Below are positions 45,476-55,944 of a DNA stretch of 64,000 nt, in pieces. Position numbers and translations under genes: made by a program. Positions within the stretch are counted from its first letter, which is position 1. Every line of letters starts with the position of its first letter. Origin of the DNA: Allacma fusca (Eukaryota > Arthropoda > Collembola > Symphypleona > Sminthuridae); contig OX359249.1 in the NCBI GenBank assembly GCA_947179485.1, forward strand, positions 52,277,402-52,341,401. The letters are read 5' to 3'. Under the pieces are notes generated by a model. The model did not search any database. It was not told the DNA's origin and worked only from the letters and a program-made list of their open reading frames with translations.

Positions 45476-46189
45476 TCAGATTGTTGTTTTGGGCTTCAAC
45501 CCTGGGATAGTTTTTAAGAGGATAACTTCGAACCCGTCCGATTCAAAAAATGACTCTTTTCCCTTCGATGTTTTCATTATGAGGTATCTGTTAGCGTAAA
45601 TGGTCGCTGTGTTTCGTCCACCGGCAGTTAACTCTTTTTTCTTTTCAACGAGCTTCTTTACCATTTGCATTTGATACACTGTAAGGTCGTCATTAATCCA
45701 CATGTTGGTATTGATAACTTCTTTCCGCTTCGCTCTGATCTTGTTTGAGTCTGATAGGTTCCTGAATTTACATTTGACAATTGCATTTCCTCTGGGAGCA
45801 TTTCCCTTTTTCTTAGGGATAATAAGTTCGCAATTAAATTGCAATTTCTCCGTCACTTTTAGTTTATCCCTTAGGAAGTCATTCACAGCTTTTTTTGCGT
45901 CCTCGGAAGTGGTGGATTCATTTATGTTTGATAGGCCGGATATCATTAAGTTGCTTCTTCTTGCAGGCTGTTCAGTGTACCTTCGTTCGTTTGTTTCGGA
46001 GATATTTTGAGCTTTCAGTTCTTGAATCTGCTTTCTTAGGGAAATATTTTCGTCTTCTAGAGCTTTGAGTCTTTCATTTGTCTTTGTTACAAATTCATCC
46101 ATGTCGAAGTTCGCTGATTTGGCTTGGTTTCGTTTGTCCACTCGCTGACTACGGCCCGAAGTTTGGCTTGAGTCCTGGCTTGCCGCCAT
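45476..46189 (-). CDS. LINE ORF1, coiled-coil RNA-binding protein
   Basis: An intact frame of 237 residues beginning MAASQDSSQTSGRSQR. Residues about 27-65 are a heptad-rich coiled coil (VTKTNERLKALEDENISLRK). Then RRSNLMISGL opens an RRM-like fold, followed by a basic C-terminal part (TNMWINDDLTVYQMQMVKKL). This layout matches L1-ORF1p-like nucleic-acid chaperones, which bind the element RNA. The start is the first ATG, and ORF2 follows after 18 bp. It lacks CCHC knuckles, unlike many I/Jockey ORF1 proteins. Confidence 0.85.
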   Translation of the reverse strand: MAASQDSSQTSGRSQRVDKRNQAKSANFDMDEFVTKTNERLKALEDENISLRKQIQELKAQNISETNERRYTEQPARRSNLMISGLSNINESTTSEDAKKAVNDFLRDKLKVTEKLQFNCELIIPKKKGNAPRGNAIVKCKFRNLSDSNKIRAKRKEVINTNMWINDDLTVYQMQMVKKLVEKKKELTAGGRNTATIYANRYLIMKTSKGKESFFESDGFEVILLKTIPGLKPKTTI

Positions 46190-46730
46190 GGTGTGTTTTG
46201 CTTGTTGACTGGTTCGTTCTCGAAAAATGTTAAGAATTCAGATCTTTAGTATCAGCTCGTGGTATAAAAAGATGGGAATTTTTTTGCTTTCGCACTTTGA
46301 TTCACCTTTGGGGACGAATATAAATATAAACGTAACGCGTTTTAGTTCTTAGTGAGTGACAGAGACACTACTTACGTTTGGGTTACCCCTGGTCAGGCTC
46401 CCGCTTTTGAGTTACCAAACCTATTTTTACGGACTTAACCGTCTGCCTTGACCAGGGTCCAGCTAAATGGGTGGGTTTGACTTCGGAGTAAGTATGTACA
46501 CTCTTAGTATTCCCTAGGAGCAATTTCACTATTCGCTGGAAGAGGTATAGTTTGTCGGAAATTTTAAGAATCTTTTCTTCTGCTGGTGAAATTATTAGTA
46601 AGGATATTTGTGTTAATAGACTTTTCTTTCTTTTATTGCCTATAGTGCACTTTTTCACTGATTTTAATTTAAAAATTTTGAGAGGAAATTTAAAATACGT
46701 GTATTTGAATCAGGCGCCAGCCATCTATCT
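46190..46730 (-). promoter_or_regulatory. LINE 5' untranslated region
   Basis: 541 bp between the ORF1 start and the right target duplication. LINEs of this type normally carry an internal promoter here. I saw no specific motif, and the open frame at 46383-46658 is probably chance. Confidence 0.5.
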
Positions 46731-46843
46731 ATTATGGTTGTCATAATCATAACGTTCAATATTCGAGACGTAACTTGAAGTCTTTCTAATATTAACAACT
46801 AATTAAATTATTTGAGCTTCATGAAAATTTTAATAAGGAATTA

Positions 46844-47668
46844 GAGTTTGTTTTTTGAGAACGGCCATTCCTATAGTGAATAGTTTTTAGCATGTATGTA
46901 CATGGAATGTGCATATATGCATTTGAGCTGTAGTTTCCATCTCAGGAAACAAATTTAAATTGTTAGATGACTACCAATCCCATAATATTTAATTTAATAT
47001 TTGGAACTAGTTGACGTTAGGGACTAGCCTCATGAGAGCGGAGTCATACGGCTCTGTGTTTACTTGTTAGGCGCTGCTGGTATGTGTCGTACCAGCTCGC
47101 CAGCCTACACAGCAAGCAAGCATGCAGTCGTATGCACATGCATACTCCGCATGCTCCACAGCGTAGAATGTGACCCAGGAACGACGCGTTATGTACACAT
47201 ATACATTAAATTCCCGCTTCGGATTTACACCGATTTGACTCCCGGCAGTCCCAAATAAACGCTTTTTTAAAATTTTAAAATAAAGATTTTACTTGTCCTT
47301 ACACTTTCCAGCAATAAAAAAGCGTTTATTTGGGACTGCCGGCAGTCAAAAAAATTGGCGAAATTTTAAAATTTCCCATGATATTTTTTCAAAAAAGTTT
47401 TACTTTTAGGACTCGGGAAAACAACATGAGTGTAGTAGAGGCTTAGACAGTAAATTTGAGATAGGATTTTCAATATTGTAAATAGTAACGCTGAAACAAA
47501 TTACTTAAGATTTCGGGTTTTTTTCGGTTTATTGACCTTCCTATTCGGTTTTTGGGGGAAATATTTTCTGGGAAATTTATTCTCTTCATTATGCATCTTA
47601 TGGCGTATAACAAAGTGTTTTCTCGAATACTGACCATCAAGGGTGGCCGTTCTCAAAAAAACAGAATC
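46844..47668. mobile_element. MITE family B, copy 2
   Basis: The ends are GAGTTTGTTTTTTGAGAACG and an inverse ending CGTTCTCAAAAAAACAGAATC, flanked by atta on both sides. A central hairpin on GACTCCCGGCAGTCCC and its inverse lies at 47233-47349. It is inserted in repeat family D. Confidence 0.8.
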
Positions 47669-47811
47669 ATTACTATTATATGGACATTAAAAGTCAAGAA
47701 AATTTTGAAAATAATTGAATAAAAAATGCGGTTATAAAAAAACAAAAACGAAGATGCTTTTACAACTCTCTCTGCATCTTCGTTTTGGTTTTTTTAAAAC
47801 CTCATTTTTAA
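47669..47811. repeat. Repeat family D, copy 2, right part with collapsed palindrome
   Basis: Continues family D beyond the MITE. AAAACGAAGATGCTTTTA pairs directly with TGCATCTTCGTTTTGG, a shortened version of the 120-bp palindrome at 21254. Confidence 0.7.
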
Positions 47812-47829
47812 ATTTAATTTTGCTTTAAT

Positions 47830-48878
47830 AATAAATTCCCGCGCGCGCGTCCGGCGGCTATGTCTGCCGTTGATGCGATGCTCAAAAAAATGCATAATTA
47901 CTTAAATACTGCGCATTAACGCAGTTTTAAAGTCAATTAAAATCATCCACAGAGTCCGGTGTGTGCCCTCTAAGTAATTTTAATTGAACAAAGTAACAAA
48001 TTATCCGTTAAACTTACAATGGGAACTTAGAACTTTTAACCTATAAGTGTGAGCATATGTACCTACACATAAGGAAAGTGCGTGCAACGTGGCTGAAGCA
48101 ACCGATCCTAGAAGAAATAGACCGGAGCATTCGTCAACATTGGAGCAAAGCTTACGAGAAGAGATTTGAAAGGACACTTCCTAAGCAAATCTCTCTCATG
48201 CCTTAATGATAACTCTTCTCATAAGCTATCAATCAAGGCAAAAATTTCGTTTCAATTAAATATCATTAAAACTATGACTCTGAAGTACCGCATATTATCC
48301 ATTAAATCATAAATGAATACATCTCTCTCAAAAGATGTCAATATTATTATTTCGAGGTATAAACAGAAGAAGCGTCAAGAAGCGATGCAGATCGGGTAGT
48401 AAACAAAACACATCGACCAAATGACGGAGCAGAACACCTCAAACTCCAAACTACCCGGAATCATTAATCTGTGAGCCTCACCGGTACAATCAATCACCAA
48501 ACCAAGAATCTACCAGTTACCATAACCAAGACAGTCACGAGCTCGTGTGTCAGCATACTAAAATTGAAATTCTCAAATTATAATAAAACTAGAAGTGGTA
48601 ACCATATTTATGTAATATTATGTAAACGTGACAGGTATAGTTCTAATGTCCCGTTTTTAATAAGGCAGATTAATGTACTTGATGATACTGAATATAACAA
48701 ACTAAATCTAAGCTATGTGATTAGATCATTAATCTCTACATTGTAATCTTTCTCTAAATATTGTAATTACATGTCGGCTACCTTCAACACTAATCACTTC
48801 ACAGGTTAACTCCAGGTGAATACAGTGCTAGTGTTGCGTATGCATTACTGACAATAAATCAAATCAAATAAAAAAAAA
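47830..48878. other. Unassigned, with a retroposon-like 3' end
   Basis: The right edge reads GACAATAAATCAAATCAAAT then a run of A (48850-48880), which looks like the 3' end of a retroposed sequence inserted in front of family C. The open frame at 48471-48746 (91 codons) precedes it but shows no domain I know. A 5'-truncated LINE is possible but unproven. Confidence 0.35.
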
Positions 48879-48879
48879 T

Positions 48880-49352
48880 TGTTTTAAATAATTCTCTCTT
48901 CTGGTTTGAAAGAGTGGGCTGGCCTTAGTGTTGGAGTTGGAGGGCTGCTCGTGGCAATGTCGGTACTCTTGGTACTGTATAATGGTTTAATTAATTTTTT
49001 TATTTTTTTAAAATAATTTTAATAGCAATTTATTTAGCCAGCTATTGCTGGCTCATTGTCAGAATACCTTGCTAATCTTCAAATTTTTATTCTAATTAAT
49101 AAAAAAATGTAAAAATGTTTTAAAAATAATTTTGAATTATTAAGAATTACTTTTAACGTCCTTCCTTTTCATTTTAATGAAATTTTTATAGATAATAATA
49201 TAATGAAATAATATTAATTTTATTATTTTTTAAAAATATTTTTTATAATACTTTTTAATATTCATTAAAAAACGCACGTAAATTTGAATCTCAAACCCGT
49301 ATTACACCAAGACGAAGACGAAGACGGCCGACTCTTTCAACTTAGTAGACAG
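48880..49352. repeat. Repeat family C, partial copy
   Basis: Contains TTTGAAAGAGTGGGC, CAGCTATTGCTGGCTCA and the final ACCAAGACGAAGACGAAGAC segment. The first part of the family is missing, apparently replaced by the sequence before 48880. Confidence 0.6.
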
Positions 49353-50600
49353 GATGTCTGTTCGATCAATTGTGTACAATTAAATTGATACCACAGCAAC
49401 AGGACCCTTTGGTAGTATAAAATATGTAGGTGGCGACTAAGGACTAATATAATTCCACAAGATGTTTAGCAATTGTTATAAAGATTGTTATAAGATACAA
49501 ACAATGGCAGACACTGGTCTTGTTTTCATGCGTTAAAATATCCGAAATTATGCTGGTCCTGCATTGATTTTGAAACAGCTCAAGCTCATCGGAATTACGG
49601 AGCTAACTTGTGACTTATGTTGGATCCCTAACCCCTTTCTTCCTCGGTGTATGGATAAATCTCGATACTCTGCTGCAGTTGACACAGTCTACTTTCTTCT
49701 CACATATTCAGCATTTCCAATGGTAGACCAATTGTCGCGAACACTCTCCAGTCCCGTTGTCTGTCCTCAGCAAGCCCAAAAACTCCGCTATGAACATCTC
49801 CAGCCGTTGTCCAAATTCCAGTTTCCAAGGCGTTTCCACTCCATAGACGTGCCTATCCTCTACCTTCCCTTCCCGTGTCATCATTTTCACTACGAAAGAC
49901 ATTATGGGAAGAAGTATGGTGATGGTCACATTAAGTTTAACTTCATTCCGCTTCTTCCAGCTTCAAGAGTTTGGTCAGACTTGAGTTTTTATATTGCTCT
50001 GCAGGGCATGGGATAGGTGCTTGCTGATTCAGTGGAAAACTTTGTGCATTTCAAGTCGTCAATTGCCTACGACACAACATGTTTGAACATGAAATGAGTA
50101 AATGGGCAAATGTGACAGTACACGACGTATGTACATACATGTGCACTTGGGCAAGCATTACTCGTCGCCAAACCAGAGTTTGTCATTCGAATCGATATTT
50201 TATTCGAGTTTTCGTATTTTTTCGTATTTTCATTGGAATTGATATTCCGTAAAATAATTTTTTAATACCTTATCCGATGCTTAGGTATTGGAAAAAATCG
50301 TGTTGGGTTAAAGTTAATCCCGTGATTTCAAAAATAGAAATGAGTTTTTTTACTCAGTCATAATCATAACATAATCTTTAAAATAATACCATTGTAATAC
50401 AAAATTATTACGTATGTGCCTCCACAAAATGATGCAAAACAAGGAGTCTAATTTTATTTCTGGAAATGTATTCGCTGCAATCTAGGTAATCAAGTTTAGT
50501 TATTTTCTTGTGGAATACCGGGAGTCTACGATTTTCACGGGAAACAGCATGTATGGCCACTTCTCCAATAATTGGTGTAGGTTTATTAAGACATAGTTAA
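49353..50600. other. No gene recognised
   Basis: Two overlapping open frames, 49564-50016 (+) and 49708-49929 (-), have mixed composition and no recognisable domain. I cannot decide which, if either, is coding. Confidence 0.3.
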
Positions 50601-51055
50601 CAGGGTTGGGAATGGATTATTTGCCGGGATTTGTTTTTCAATTTATTGCAAATTATAAAATAGATAATCAATCCTAATCCTAGAGTTGATCAAACTTGAA
50701 TATAATCCCTACTCAACAACCCCGGCTCAATGAATTCATTTTAATCCATAATCCTGAACCAATTTAGTTGCATTCTATGAATCAATCCTCGATCCTAATC
50801 CAATAAATTATTGATGAACAATGTGAGCAATCCTAAATCCTAACTCCTGTATGAACTGATTACACTTCGTCTATCCAACAGTGCAACCGTCTATTTTATT
50901 ATGTGTAAATGAATTAAATCTATGTATTTATTACGATAAGTTCGTTGATTTAGTAAGACCTCTATCTTGTACTTCCTCGATTCCATTTTGCATCTGTATA
51001 ACCGAATCCCTGATGAAGTTTTCTCATTGAGATATTTCAAATCATAATCCGTATT
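50601..51055. repeat. AATCCTAATCC motif array, probable hAT-like remnant
   Basis: Starts CAGGGTTGGGAATGGATTAT, a hAT-like terminus, followed by degenerate AATCCTAATCC motifs to about 50850 and again near 51045. No matching right terminus or duplication was found. Confidence 0.45.
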
Positions 51056-51215
51056 ATCCTTTATTATTAAAGAGCACTTTCTGTCCGTTTACTTAAAGTT
51101 CTGCACGTTCATAGTTCAATGGCCTCACACAACGCCCAAAAGGTGGCATGCCAAGCTTTCCTTTTTATTAAAGAGCACTACATGTCCATTTATTTAAAGC
51201 GCTACTCAGTAATAA
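51055..51215. repeat. Two direct copies of a 45-bp segment
   Basis: TTATTAAAGAGCACTTTCTG (about 51064) recurs as TTATTAAAGAGCACTACATG (about 51165), each followed by TCC and an AT-rich stretch ending TTAAAG. Confidence 0.6.
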
Positions 51216-51436
51216 ATAATACCCACGCACGATTTAGGCACATATCTGGGCGCACTCGCACTCATTGAGTGCATGCCTCGCACTCAGCCTCGCACTCAAC
51301 GCACTCAACGCACTCAAATTGAGTGCGAGTGCGAGTTCCGATTTGAAATTTCTGCGCTCACAGCAATGAGGTAGAGTGATCATTCAAATTATGTGCACTC
51401 AAGAGGCAGAGGCTGAATTCAGTTTTTTGCACTCAC

Positions 51437-51606
51437 AACTAGGGTATACGAAATAGAAAATACACTAGAAAGTATGGTACTGACCAAATGCCAAATGCAA
51501 AATACCTTTAAAAAAATTACGACTTGAAAAATACTAAACACAAAATACGGAATGCATTTCAAGTACTATTTCAAATACAATATCTCAAAATATTCCACAT
51601 CCCATT
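51437..51606. repeat. Fragment of the GAAATACAAAATAC hAT-like family
   Basis: AAATACTAAACACAAAATAC through ATATTCCACATCCCA matches the right part of the element at 39252-40164, with a left edge TAGGGTATACGAAATAG. Nested in the GAGTGC element. Confidence 0.65.
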
Positions 51607-52466
51607 AGTTAATTTTTTCAGGGGTATCAGCGTCCCGACTTCTAAATTGTAATTTGAGGAAAAAATTGAGCCCCATCAAATACAGCTGATTTGACTAATT
51701 TGTCAAGGAATCATTTGTGAAATATTAAAAAATTTCCACAACATGAAGTATAAATACATATTTAGTATTATCTTGTATTACCTAAAACGGGGGAACATGA
51801 TGAAACACCAAGTTCATTGAGAGGGGTGAGGTCTATCAGAAGTAACCACAAAACTAATTAAGAGACGTTGTTTTCGAAAAAAACGTTGTTGGTAAAGGAG
51901 ATCCGCGTATTCAATGCAGCCATTAATTATAACACCCACTCTATGGTGCGAGAGGGCTATGAGGGCCCTCAAGCTTTGAGTGCGAGTGCAAAAATTTTGG
52001 GAGATACTTTGAGGCAGGAGTTTGAGTGCAGCGGGGAACAACTCATGAATGCGAGCGCGAGGGGAGTTTAAAGATCCGAGTCTGTATTTTTGAAAACGGA
52101 CAACGAAAAAGTCATCAAGTCGTTAATTATTTGTATGTATACCACTTAATGTGCATGTACATCATAGCAATTTTCGGGATGAAATGCGGTCGGAAAATCG
52201 TACTGCTAAGGCAGAAACCCGAAAAAGCCCGAAAATTTCAATAATTTTTACCAGCCTTAATAACTCAAGTATTTTTATTTTGCATGTGTTTTAATTGTTA
52301 TAGGAACCTAAGGTTGCTTCATGATTTTTTTGGACAACGTGGGATAATTATAGCGGATTTTGTAAAAAAATTACATTGCATTTTTTGCTCATTACGGATT
52401 TTTTTTTCACGGTGAGCACAACCTAATCTGCATAATTTTTTTACTTCAAAATGTAAGGCTTCATAT

Positions 52467-52793
52467 TGTCATGATCCAGCTACGCTTTATCATTGCCGCT
52501 CGTCATCACAGAGTGAAGACGGTTTGGTGTCACGGCTACGCGCCGCGCTTATTGACGATTGTTGCTTATTGAAGATAATTATTATTATTGAAAATATAAA
52601 TTGACTGAAAAAGTCAATATTACTAATATTTATTTTATAAAATGCCAGAATGGCAATTGTAATGCTATAAGCATTGAGTTAATGTAAAATGTACTGCGGA
52701 GCCTGTGGACTCTGACTGATCCTGTCATTCTAGGTTAAGTTTTCTTCGAATAAAGACGTACCTCTCTTATTATAATTTCCTCTTATCTCGACA
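52467..52793 (+). repeat. 5' LTR of the miniature element
   Basis: 327 bp, TGTC...GACA. It contains CGAATAAAGACG as a poly(A) signal near its end and GCTACGCGCCGCGC near its start. Confidence 0.88.
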
Positions 52794-53227
52794 GGTGCGG
52801 GGTAAGATTATCTCGTTTAAAACTACCCTCCCGTTTCCCTGAATTTGGTATTATTTACCGTTAATTTCCCTACTTCTTCGTGAGCTACATTCCCAAAAAT
52901 TCCCATTTCTCCCGAATAAATTACCCCCCCCCACATTTTCCGATTTGCATCGACCTTCGCGGACTGTTCGAGGCCACTCCATGTCCCTGGGCTACGAAAG
53001 AAGCTACCGATTCCCTCTGGCGCTAATAGGATAAGGACCAAGTCTGTTACCCCATCCCCGGCTGCTCCCGTCGTCATTTCATCCCCACAGGCTCCCCGCT
53101 AGGCTAAGGAAGCGACCAGATGTGTTGAATGCCGCCCTTCGATCGAGCCGAAAACCTGCGAACCCGTCGGAAGATCCGTTGGAGGAAGATGCTGAGGAGG
53201 AGTCCCCCACCCACCCCAGGTGGGTCA
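52794..53227 (+). pseudogene. Internal region with a decayed pol C-terminal fragment
   Basis: A frame including FADCSRPLHVPGLRKK ends in TAG at about 53100. A shifted frame reads RKRPDVLNAALRSSRKPANP then EEDAEEESPTHPRW up to the second LTR. Basic then acidic/proline-rich composition at the end of the internal region suggests the C-terminus of a retrotransposon polyprotein. The family is not certain. Confidence 0.4.
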
Positions 53228-53554
53228 TGTCATGATCCAGCTACGCTTTATCATTGCCGCTCGTCATCACAGAGTGAAGACGGTTTGGTGTCACGGCTAC
53301 GCGCCGCGGTTATTGACGATTGTTGCTTATTGAAGATAATTATTATTATTGAAAATATAAATTGACTGAAAAAGTCAATATTACTAATATTTATTTTATA
53401 AAATGCCAGAATGGCAATTGTAATGCTATAAGCATTGAGTTAATGTAAAATGTACTGCGGAGCCTGTGGACTCTGACTGATCCTGTCATTCTAGGTTAAG
53501 TTTTCTTCGAATAAAGACGTACCTCTCTTATTATAATTTTCTCTTATCTCGACA
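53228..53554 (+). repeat. 3' LTR of the miniature element
   Basis: Same length as the 5' LTR and nearly identical. It is preceded by GAGGAAGATGCTGAGGAGGA, a candidate polypurine tract. Confidence 0.88.
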
Positions 53555-54086
53555 ATATGAACGACGAAAGAAAATTTTAAAAAATCGCGTATTAGGTTGT
53601 GCTCACCGCGAAAACAGAAAAAAACCGACACGGGCATTTTGTATACATATATACGTAAGGGTTCATTCACGACGTAAGTGACGGGTAGATTGCATGTGTG
53701 TACATACAGCAAGCATGCAAACATTGCTTGCTTGCTAAAGTAGACGAGGAGAGGTGGCTTCTGTAACGCAATACACGCGCAGCGCCTTCGAGGTAAACAG
53801 AAGGCCCTATCACGTTCCATTCTTTGGGACCTTGCCGCAGCACAACTAGTCCCAAATATATTTTGTAATAATTTGGGATTGGTTGACTGTATGCCAATAA
53901 TTTTTGTTGTCAGCAGTATCTACGCTATTAAAAATGTATTTATGTACATAATATGTACATAGTCCAAAAAAATGCTTCAATATGGGAATGACCGTATTGA
54001 AAAAAACAGACTCATCCACCATTGTAATTGAGTGCGAGGTGAGTGCGAGTGCAAACGAAACGCCCAGGTATGTTTAGGCATACAAC

Positions 54087-55272
54087 TAGGGTATGTCGAT
54101 TTGAAAATGCCCGGCATTTTGGGCAACTCGCCCGCCCAAAATGCCAGGGCATTTTGGGCATTTTCATTTCAGGGCGAGGGCGGCATAATAGGGCATATTG
54201 GTCAAGGGCATTTTGGGCATTTTCATCGAGGACAAATTGGGCATTTTGGTCAGAATCGTGGAATATAATAGAACAATCTATACAATTTGACAACGGATTT
54301 GAAAATCTCTTTGTAATTTTGGAGAAAAAGCATTCGAAATTATCTTGAAAATTTTATTCTGTATGTCATTATTTTGACGAAGTTAATTCAACCGGCGATG
54401 AAATACGTTTGGATACCATAGGTCATATTGAACATTACAATTTGTGAAACACCTGTACAGTACACGATACGGCTATAAAATAAAATATTCTAGGACCTAT
54501 TTTTCCAAACTGCAGACGGTGTAAAATGAACTTCCACCATCCTGAGAATATTCAAATACCCCTATGCATGTATGCATATTACTGTGATCAGAAATGTCTT
54601 TTCGCTTAAAATTTGAACCCATACGGTAATTGGTCTATACACCATAACACTACAAACAACAATATTTGGGGGACCTGTATGGAGGATGTATATTGGTTTC
54701 TACTCGAGCCATTTTTGGCTGACCGTTGCAAACTGCAGACAATATAGTGATGTAGAATAAAATGAGTATAAAATTCAGCTTCATCACCTATTTAAATTTT
54801 GACTGATCCATTACCACCAGATTTTTACTTTAGGAGTTCGTATTTCAAAAGAAAATAGTACTTCTGCCCGCCCGTCAGTGACGCATATGTAAATTTATTT
54901 CATATTATTGTTTACATGGCAATTTATTTTCATAGGAATGATAAATGTTATCACCTCATGTCAATGAAATTAAATTGATTTGACTGTTTTTGCCATTAAA
55001 ATATAAGCGAAGAAGCGAATAACCAGACACTCACATTTGTAACTTTTCCTTGGTGTGCGCTTTCATGCATTTGGAAGGATATTCTGAATATATGCTAGTA
55101 ATCCAATTATGGTGCCGTGAAAATGCCCAACTTGCCCTGCCCAAAATGCCCAAAATCAGGGCATTTTCAAAAGCTGCCCTCATGCCCCATTTTTAGGCAT
55201 GTGGGCAGGCATTTTGGGCATTTTCAGCTGGGCGGGCAAATACTGCAGGGCATTTTCAATCGACATACCCTA
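54087..55272. mobile_element. hAT-like non-autonomous element, GGGCATTTT array type
   Basis: The ends are TAGGGTATGTCGATTTGAAA and an inverse ending ATCGACATACCCTA. Flanks catacaac (54079-54086) and catacaat (55273-55280) match at 7 of 8. GGGCATTTTGGGCATTTTC arrays lie at 54105-54245 and 55120-55255 around a non-repetitive centre of about 870 bp. The left target site overlaps the duplication of the preceding element by two bases. Confidence 0.9.
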
Positions 55273-55299
55273 CATACAATAGCATAATATTAGCACAAC

Positions 55300-55650
55300 C
55301 CTAGTAAGAGTGTAGACTAACATACGGTAAAATGATTATTTGATTTAATTTTGCTGTAATAATTTTTTTAAATAATTATTACTCTCTCTATTAATTTGAA
55401 AGAGTGGACCGTCTTGATGGTAGACGCCTGCCCTTAATACTGCATAATGCTTTTTATTATTAATATTTTTTTTAATTTAAAAAAAATTATTTTAATATTT
55501 TTTTAAATTTAAAAAACATTATTTTAATAATTTATTTAGCCAGTTATTGCTGGCTCAGCCAATAAAAAACAGCGCGCGGACAATCTCAAATTCGTATTAC
55601 ACCAAGACGAAGACGAAGACGGCCCACTCAACTTAGTAGAGAGGATTTAA
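55300..55650. repeat. Repeat family C, partial copy
   Basis: CTAACATACGGTAAAATGAT, TTTGAAAGAGTGGACC, CAGTTATTGCTGGCTCAG and the closing ACCAAGACGAAGACGAAGAC segment are in family order. Confidence 0.65.
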
Positions 55651-55944
55651 AGCTTGGCTCATTTCACTGTATAGGAAGCCACTATGTAGTGTACTCTTTC
55701 ACTATATAGCCAATCAAGCCGGTAGTATATATACTACAAGCAAGCCGAGAAGCACAGCGAGCTAAAAAATCATCTGTGATCAGCACTACGTGCTAAGTCA
55801 CTAGGGGGCGACGCCCCGGCGGAGTTGCAACAAGGGTTAATAACAGTAATGTGGTGTATACAAGGAAACGTGTATTTAATTTCCCCCCGTACAGGTCACT
55901 TTTATATGTACTGGGCAAAGATGTGAACTGAGGCAAAAGAAAAA

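Larger units (their letters stand above)
42091..46730 (-). mobile_element. Nearly full-length two-ORF LINE retrotransposon
   Basis: Inserted in repeat family D with 13-bp target duplications attatggttgtca (42078-42090 and 46731-46743). Reading on the - strand: a 5' untranslated region of about 540 bp, ORF1 (46189-45476), an 18-bp gap, ORF2 (45457-42170), a short 3' region and a (TTGA)n-type tail. The paralogous empty site is at 21681-21693. ORF2 has two nonsense codons, so this copy is probably inactive, but the decay is slight. The clade is not assigned; the order endonuclease, reverse transcriptase, C-terminal Cys/His motif fits Jockey/CR1/I-type LINEs. Confidence 0.92.
52467..53554 (+). 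mobile_element. Miniature LTR retrotransposon (TRIM-like)
   Basis: Two 327-bp direct repeats (52467-52793 and 53228-53554) start TGTCATGATCC and end TCTCGACA, with TG...CA borders. I noticed about two differences between them, so insertion is recent. They flank only 434 bp. The flanks share atat. Each LTR has an AATAAA. No gag or protease is present, and the internal region carries only a pol-tail-like fragment, so mobility would depend on a full-length relative. Orientation is inferred from AATAAA and a purine-rich tract before the second LTR. Confidence 0.88.
52078..54013. mobile_element. MITE family B, copy 3, carrying an LTR element in its hairpin loop
   Basis: The ends are GAGTCTGTATTTTTGAAAACGG (52078) and an inverse ending AAAAAAACAGACTC, flanked by atcc on both sides (52074-52077 and 54014-54017). 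The inner hairpin CGGTGAGCACAACCTAAT pairs with its inverse at 53592-53610, and the LTR element lies between its arms. The right half matches the left half of copies 1 and 2 in inverse orientation. Confidence 0.75.
51241..54072. mobile_element. hAT-like element, GAGTGCGAGTGC array type, with nested insertions
   Basis: The ends are CATATCTGGGCG and, inversely, CATACCTGGGCG. Perfect 8-bp duplications tttaggca lie at 51233-51240 and 54073-54080. GAGTGCGAGTGC arrays sit at 51250-51350, 51970-52070 and 54028-54055. The interior contains a fragment of the GAAATAC family (51437-51606) and the MITE at 52078-54013, which itself holds an LTR element. Confidence 0.85.

Noticed and set aside
49564..50016. 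150-codon open frame, overlapped by a 73-codon antisense frame
   Set aside because: No domain, no codon signal I can judge by eye and no splice context. It could be either strand or neither.
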